From Bordetella parapertussis (lineage in GTDB: Bacteria > Pseudomonadota > Gammaproteobacteria > Burkholderiales > Burkholderiaceae), in assembly GCA_945901665.1 (NCBI GenBank), contig CAMDLJ010000050.1, forward strand, positions 1 to 11,286: a DNA stretch of 11,286 bases. The letters run 5' to 3'. The stretch's first letter is position 1, and every line of letters starts with the position of its first letter. Below the pieces are notes generated by a model. The model ran no database searches. It was given only the letters and a program-made list of their open reading frames with translations, and was not told the DNA's origin. Below are positions 7,225-11,286 of this stretch, piece by piece. The translations under genes and the position numbers were made by a program.

Positions 7225-8219
7225 TGCCCATCTTCACTGCATTTGTGCTGGCCGCCTTCGTCAGCTACGCCGGCGCTTGGTATATGGGGCTGTACGAGGG
7301 CAATTTCGCCCTGTTGTTGTTCACCGCGACAGTGGTCACTGGCCTTTATTGGCTCGCCGAGCGCTTTTATTTCTTGCCCCAACGCCTGGCGCAGGCCCAA
7401 GCCCTCGAGGATGAGGCGCTGGCGCGGCGCGAAGAGCTCAACAAGCTGGGCATCCAAAAAGTCGATGGCGACACCGCCCCCGCCCGCGAGCGTTTGCTCA
7501 TGCAGCCTTGGTGGTTGGACTGGACTGCTGGCCTGTTCCCGGTGATATTGGTGGTGTTTGTGCTCCGCTCTTTTTTGTTTGAGCCCTTCAAAATTCCGTC
7601 CGGATCGATGATCCCCACCTTGTGGGTGGGCGACCTGATCTTGGTCAACAAGTTCCATTACGGCGTTCGCTTGCCGGTGCTCAACACCCAAGTCACCAAG
7701 GGCGAGCCAGTGTGCCGAGGCGATGTGATGGTGTTTCGCTACCCACCCAAGCCAAGCCTGGACTACATCAAGCGGGTGGTCGGTGTGCCTGGCGACGAGG
7801 TGGCCTATCTGAACAAGCAGCTCACCATCAATGGCCAGCCGGTGCCCAAGGCCAGCCTGCCCGATTTTTTTGAAGAAGACAGCCTGAGCTACATCAAGCA
7901 GTTCCAAGAAACCTTTGCGGTGGGTGCCAGCCCTTCGGAGATGACTTCGACCAAGTCGGTGCGCTTGCTCAACAATGCAGAGCGACCTGCGTTTATCGCG
8001 GGCACAGAAGACTTCCCCTTTAAAAACCAATGCATCTACAGCGTCGAAGGCGTGGTGTGCAAGGTGCCACCGGGCCACTTTTTCATGATGGGTGACAACC
8101 GCGACAACTCTTTGGACTCGCGCTATTGGGGCTTTGTGCCTGAGGCCAATATCGTCGGTAAAGCCATCATGGTTTGGATGAATTTCAGCAGCCTCAAGCG
8201 CATCGGGGCCATTGACTGA
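7224..8219 (+). CDS. lepB: Signal peptidase I
   Basis: LepB cleaves signal peptides from exported preproteins at the periplasmic face of the inner membrane; the MucD precursor encoded upstream would be one substrate. The 331-residue protein has hydrophobic segments at about residues 3-19, 27-47 and 98-118. After these come the S26 peptidase boxes: the nucleophile Ser128 in IPSGSMIPTL, the general base Lys183 in YIKRVVGVPGD, and box E GDNRDNSLDSRYWGFVP (from about residue 290). This is the Ser-Lys dyad of type I signal peptidases with all parts intact. A GGTGGA ribosome site (7212-7217) precedes ATG 7224. It is followed after two bases by rnc, without the DUF4845 gene that I recall lying at this junction in many relatives. 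Confidence 0.97.
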   Translation: MPIFTAFVLAAFVSYAGAWYMGLYEGNFALLLFTATVVTGLYWLAERFYFLPQRLAQAQALEDEALARREELNKLGIQKVDGDTAPARERLLMQPWWLDWTAGLFPVILVVFVLRSFLFEPFKIPSGSMIPTLWVGDLILVNKFHYGVRLPVLNTQVTKGEPVCRGDVMVFRYPPKPSLDYIKRVVGVPGDEVAYLNKQLTINGQPVPKASLPDFFEEDSLSYIKQFQETFAVGASPSEMTSTKSVRLLNNAERPAFIAGTEDFPFKNQCIYSVEGVVCKVPPGHFFMMGDNRDNSLDSRYWGFVPEANIVGKAIMVWMNFSSLKRIGAID

Positions 8220-8221
8220 AC

Positions 8222-8923
8222 ATGTCTGAACCCCCGGCCGCCCGTACCGACATGGTGGCGCTGCAACAGCGCTTGCAGCATGAGTTCAACAACCCCGCTT
8301 TGCTGCAACAGGCGCTGACACATCGCAGCCATTCGGCCGAGCACAACGAGCGGCTGGAGTTTTTGGGCGACGCGGTGCTCAATTTAGCGGTGGCCCACCT
8401 GCTGTTTGAACGCATGAGCCATGTGCCGGAGGGCGAACTCTCGCGGATGCGCTCCAATTTGGTTCGGCAAGAAAGCCTGCATGAGCAGGCCCTGAAGCTG
8501 GGCCTGCCCGGTTTGATTCAATTGGGTGAGGGTGAGCTGCGCTCTGGCGGCACCAAAAGACCTTCGATATTGGCCGACGCGCTCGAAGCCCTGATCGGCG
8601 CCATTTATTTGGACGCCGGGTACGAAGCCGCCCAGGGCTTGGTGCAACGTTTGTTCGCTAGCGTGGAGATTCACCCGCAAATGCAAACGGTGGCCAAAGA
8701 CCCCAAGACCGAGTTGCAAGAATGGCTGCAGGGGCGAAAACTCAAACTGCCGATCTACCGGGTGGTGGGTACTTCGGGTGCGGCACACCAGCAAATTTTT
8801 GATGTCGAATGTGAAATCCCTGAGTTGGGGCGGCACGAAAGAGGCATCGGCAGCTCGCGCCGCGCGGCCGAGCAAGCCGCTGCGGCGGTGGTGTTGCAAA
8901 CCTTCAAAGAAAGCCCCCCATGA
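8222..8923 (+). CDS. rnc: Ribonuclease III
   Basis: RNase III cuts double-stranded RNA, separating the 16S and 23S rRNA precursors and processing some mRNAs and small-RNA duplexes. The 233-residue protein has the signature [13 protein letters not shown] (residues 41-53) with metal-binding E43, E46 and D50, and the second acidic pair D119 and E122 in [10 protein letters not shown]. The double-stranded-RNA-binding domain runs from about residue 160 ([11 protein letters not shown]) to the end and contains [14 protein letters not shown]. The start is ATG 8222, two bases after the lepB stop, with only a poor ribosome site, so coupling to lepB translation is likely. The gene overlaps era by four bases. 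There is no long leader, so the autoregulatory stem-loop that E. coli has in the rnc leader cannot be placed directly upstream. Confidence 0.97.
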   Translation: MSEPPAARTDMVALQQRLQHEFNNPALLQQALTHRSHSAEHNERLEFLGDAVLNLAVAHLLFERMSHVPEGELSRMRSNLVRQESLHEQALKLGLPGLIQLGEGELRSGGTKRPSILADALEALIGAIYLDAGYEAAQGLVQRLFASVEIHPQMQTVAKDPKTELQEWLQGRKLKLPIYRVVGTSGAAHQQIFDVECEIPELGRHERGIGSSRRAAEQAAAAVVLQTFKESPP

Positions 8924-9930
8924 ACCAGCCCGACCCGCCCAGCGCTGTGCCAGTGCAAGCCCCGCCAGAGGTCCAGCTCAGTGCGGCACTGGCCCCGGCC
9001 GGCGGCGCACCGTTGGGTGCGCCCGTGGGATTGCCCGGTCAACGTTGTGGCTTGGTGGCCATCGTGGGCAAACCCAATGTGGGCAAGTCCACCCTGCTCA
9101 ATGCCTTGGTGGGCCAAAAAATCAGCATCACCTCGCGCAAAGCGCAAACCACGCGCCACCGCATCACCGGCATCCGCAGCGACGGCTTGGCGCAGTTCAT
9201 TTTTGTCGATACCCCGGGCTTTCAAACCCGGCACAACAACGCCTTGAACCGCTCGCTCAACAAAACCGTTTTGGGCGCGGTGGGCGATGTGGATCTGGTG
9301 CTTTTTGTGGTCGAGGCCGGCAGCTTCGCGCTGGCCGACGCCAAGGTGCTGGCCTTGTTGCGACCTGGCAGCCGGGTTTTGTTGATTGCCAACAAGCTCG
9401 ACAAAGTCCACCGCCGAGGCGAGTTGGCCCCTTGGCTCAAATCCATGCAAGAGCGTTATCCGTTTACAGAATTTGTGCCCTTGAGCGCCAAAAATCCCAA
9501 GGATGTCGCCCACCTGATGCAAATATGCAGCCGCTATTTGCCCGAGCAATCCTGGTGGTACGGCGCTGATGAGTTGACCGATCGCAGCGAAAAATTCCTG
9601 GCCAGCGAAATCGTGCGTGAAAAACTGTTTCGCCTCACCGGCGACGAATTGCCCTACACCTCCACCGTGGTGATCGATAAATTCGAGGAAGAGCCGGCCC
9701 ACAAAGGCGGGCGCATGGTGCGCATCAGCGCCACCATCGTGGTGGAGCGCGATGGACACAAGGCCATGGTGATAGGACAGGGCGGCGAGCGGCTCAAACG
9801 CATGGGCACCGAGGCGCGCACCGAGCTAGAGACCTTGCTGGATGCCAAGGTGTTCATCGAGTTGTGGGTCAAGGTGCGCTCTGGGTGGGCCGACGACGAG
9901 GCCCGGGTGCGCAGCTTTGGCTACGAATAG
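8920..9930 (+). CDS. era: GTPase Era, 16S rRNA-binding ribosome maturation factor
   Basis: Era binds the 3' end of 16S rRNA and helps mature the 30S subunit, functionally next to the RNase III encoded just before it. The 336-residue protein has a complete G domain: GKPNVGKST (50-58), the switch I/G2 region around [12 protein letters not shown] (97-100), NKLD (158-161) and SAK (189-191). A C-terminal KH domain follows, with its [13 protein letters not shown] loop (about 285-297) and the usual ending [12 protein letters not shown]. Compared with the 301 residues of E. coli Era it has an N-terminal extension of about 35-40 residues, rich in Pro and Ala, probably disordered. The ATG at 8920 overlaps the rnc stop as ATGA. 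A later start would lose that overlap, and no good internal ATG precedes the G1 motif. Confidence 0.97.
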   Translation: MNQPDPPSAVPVQAPPEVQLSAALAPAGGAPLGAPVGLPGQRCGLVAIVGKPNVGKSTLLNALVGQKISITSRKAQTTRHRITGIRSDGLAQFIFVDTPGFQTRHNNALNRSLNKTVLGAVGDVDLVLFVVEAGSFALADAKVLALLRPGSRVLLIANKLDKVHRRGELAPWLKSMQERYPFTEFVPLSAKNPKDVAHLMQICSRYLPEQSWWYGADELTDRSEKFLASEIVREKLFRLTGDELPYTSTVVIDKFEEEPAHKGGRMVRISATIVVERDGHKAMVIGQGGERLKRMGTEARTELETLLDAKVFIELWVKVRSGWADDEARVRSFGYE

Positions 9931-10693
9931 GGCCAGCGCCGCGCGCACCAGCGACGAGCCAGCCTTTGTGCTGCACCGCTATGACTGGAGCGAGTCCAGC
10001 CTCATTTTGGAGGCTTTCACCCGCCACCACGGCCGGGTTGCCTTGGTGGCCAAAGGGGCCAAGCGACCCAGCTCTGGCTTTCGGCCGGTGCTGTTGCCCT
10101 TGCAGCGTCTGTCCATCGCCTATGGCGGCACGGGCGAAGTGCGCACCCTCAAATCGGCCGAATGGGTGGGCGGCCATCCGATGCCCAGTGGCGACGCTTT
10201 GCTATCGGGCTATTACCTGAATGAATTGCTGATGCGCTTGCTGGCGCGAGACGATGCCCATCCGCGCTTGTTTGACGTGTACGCACAGGTGGTGCAAGTG
10301 TTGGCCACCGCACCGGCGACCACCACGGCTGCGGCCTTGCGCGCTTTTGAATTGCTGTTGTTGCGCGATGTGGGCGTGTTGCCCGATTTGGCGCAACAAA
10401 CGCTCACCCTGGGGCCCTTGCAGCTGGCGGCGAGTTACAGCTTGGTGCCCGAGGGTGGTTTGCGCAGCGCAGGTGTGCAAGACGTGGCGGCCTTGCCTGG
10501 CGCCCTGTGGCTGGCCTTGGGCGAAGGCCTGGTGAGCGAATGGCCCCTGCCTGCGTTGCTGCGTGAATGCGCCCAATGGCCCAGCCACCAACGCCAAGCC
10601 CTGCAAACCCAACTGCGCCAATTGCTGCACTACCATTGCGGTGTCCAGACCCTGCGCACGCGCCAAGTCATGCTCGATGTGCAAGCCTTTTGA
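9917..10693 (+). CDS. recO: DNA repair protein RecO
   Basis: RecO works with RecR, and in some species RecF, to load RecA on SSB-coated single-stranded DNA during gap repair and recombination. The family is recognised from the N-terminal OB-fold region ([19 protein letters not shown], then [17 protein letters not shown] and FRPVLLPLQ), the central [20 protein letters not shown] helix region, and the C-terminal [10 protein letters not shown] with [10 protein letters not shown]. No ATG lies in a sensible place. The TTG at 9917, overlapping the last 14 bases of era, gives 258 residues starting MATNRAS, which fits the family length. The ATG at 9842 would add 25 residues encoded within the era KH domain and is unlikely. 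Low conservation is normal for RecO, but the era-recO-pdxJ order supports the call. The gene seems intact. Confidence 0.93.
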   Translation: MATNRASAARTSDEPAFVLHRYDWSESSLILEAFTRHHGRVALVAKGAKRPSSGFRPVLLPLQRLSIAYGGTGEVRTLKSAEWVGGHPMPSGDALLSGYYLNELLMRLLARDDAHPRLFDVYAQVVQVLATAPATTTAAALRAFELLLLRDVGVLPDLAQQTLTLGPLQLAASYSLVPEGGLRSAGVQDVAALPGALWLALGEGLVSEWPLPALLRECAQWPSHQRQALQTQLRQLLHYHCGVQTLRTRQVMLDVQAF

Positions 10694-10705
10694 AGCCCAC
10701 AGTCC

Positions 10706-11286
10706 ATGAATACCGCGCTGTCCGTCAACCTCAATAAAGTCGCCTTGGTGCGCAACACCCGGCATTTGGGCATTCCCAGCGTGGTGCGGGCCGCCGAGCT
10801 GTGTTTGCAAGCGGGTGCCCAGGGCATCACCATTCACCCGCGTCCGGATGAGCGCCATATCCGCGCCGGCGACGTGGCCGATTTGGCCGCTTTGATGCGC
10901 GACTGGCCCGAGCGCGAGTTCAATATCGAGGGCAATCCGTTTCACAACCTCATGGGTTTTGTGCAAAGCGCACGCCCACACCAAGTGACCTTTGTACCCG
11001 ACAGCGAGGGGCAGTTCACCAGCGACCATGGCTGGTCTTTGCCAGCCGATGAGACGCGCTTGCGCCCCCTGATCCAAGCCGCCCAGGACCTGGGCGCTCG
11101 GGTGAGTTTGTTCATGGATGCCGAGCCCGAAGCCATGGCCGATGTCAAAGCCGCTGGTGCGGACCGCATCGAGTTGTACACAGAGCCTTATGCCCAAGCC
11201 CACGGCAGCGCCCAAGCGGGTGCGGTGCTGGCCCGCTTTGCCCAAGCCGCGCTGGCCGCCCAAGCGGTGGGCCTGGGCGTGAATGC
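10706..11286 (+). CDS. pdxJ: Pyridoxine 5'-phosphate synthase, N-terminal part (3' truncated by window)
   Basis: PdxJ joins 3-amino-2-oxopropyl phosphate and 1-deoxyxylulose 5-phosphate to make pyridoxine 5'-phosphate, the last ring-forming step of DXP-dependent vitamin B6 synthesis. The frame is open from ATG 10706 to the window end, 193 codons of about 240-260. Conserved parts are GITIHPRPDERH with the catalytic His44, FNIEGNP with Glu75 (the E. coli Glu72 equivalent), PHQVTFVPD, TSDHGW and RIELYTEPYA; the last catalytic histidine lies beyond the window. Where E. coli has NIDH near the N-terminus this protein has NLNK (residues 8-11), changing two residues that contact the substrate phosphate or DXP in E. 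coli. The gene starts 12 bases after recO, with a weak GAAG as ribosome site. acpS is the usual next gene, but it is outside the window. Confidence 0.96.
   Translation, partial: MNTALSVNLNKVALVRNTRHLGIPSVVRAAELCLQAGAQGITIHPRPDERHIRAGDVADLAALMRDWPEREFNIEGNPFHNLMGFVQSARPHQVTFVPDSEGQFTSDHGWSLPADETRLRPLIQAAQDLGARVSLFMDAEPEAMADVKAAGADRIELYTEPYAQAHGSAQAGAVLARFAQAALAAQAVGLGVN

Overview
The window is a contiguous, all plus-strand stretch of chromosomal core genes from a betaproteobacterium, most likely Burkholderiales and probably Comamonadaceae or close to it. The reasons are the gene order (fabD-fabG-acpP-fabF, then mucD, lepA-lepB-rnc-era-recO-pdxJ), the protein sequences, a coding GC content that looks to be about 60 percent, and a PdxJ of the NLNK type. 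I cannot name the genus from the sequence alone. No mobile element, tRNA, rRNA, CRISPR array or phage gene is visible.

Layout. Bases 1-2989 hold the end of fabD (its 5' third, including the active-site serine, lies upstream), then fabG, acpP and fabF: the type II fatty-acid synthesis cluster. acpP has its own leader with a -10-like box framed by a perfect inverted repeat. Just after fabF there is a good intrinsic terminator (3014-3052). It lies inside the first codons of the longest version of the next ORF, so the start of that gene is uncertain. Bases 3005-3469 encode a small, tryptophan-rich membrane protein of unknown function that resembles the YgfX class in topology only. Its stop overlaps the start of a periplasmic HtrA/MucD protease (3466-4935).

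Bases 4936-5412 are non-coding and, up to about 5220, much more AT-rich than the rest. This gap holds two hairpins after mucD, a small cluster of DnaA-box-like sequences, and a textbook Rho-independent terminator (5338-5368) only 44 bases before lepA. That arrangement could be a small RNA gene or an attenuated lepA leader. From 5413 onward the genes are packed: lepA (elongation factor 4), lepB (signal peptidase I), rnc (RNase III), era (16S rRNA maturation GTPase), recO (recombination mediator) and the first 193 codons of pdxJ (vitamin B6 synthesis). Most junctions overlap by 1-14 bases or are separated by 2-12 bases, so this is very probably one operon joining secretion, RNA processing, ribosome assembly, DNA repair and cofactor synthesis, as in many Proteobacteria.

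What stands out is mostly what is missing or hidden. The sigma-E genes rpoE-rseA-rseB, which commonly sit between fabF and mucD in this group, are absent here. The DUF4845 gene often found between lepB and rnc is also absent. The mucD-lepA spacer carries unexplained structure. I see no convincing undescribed multi-gene system in this window.
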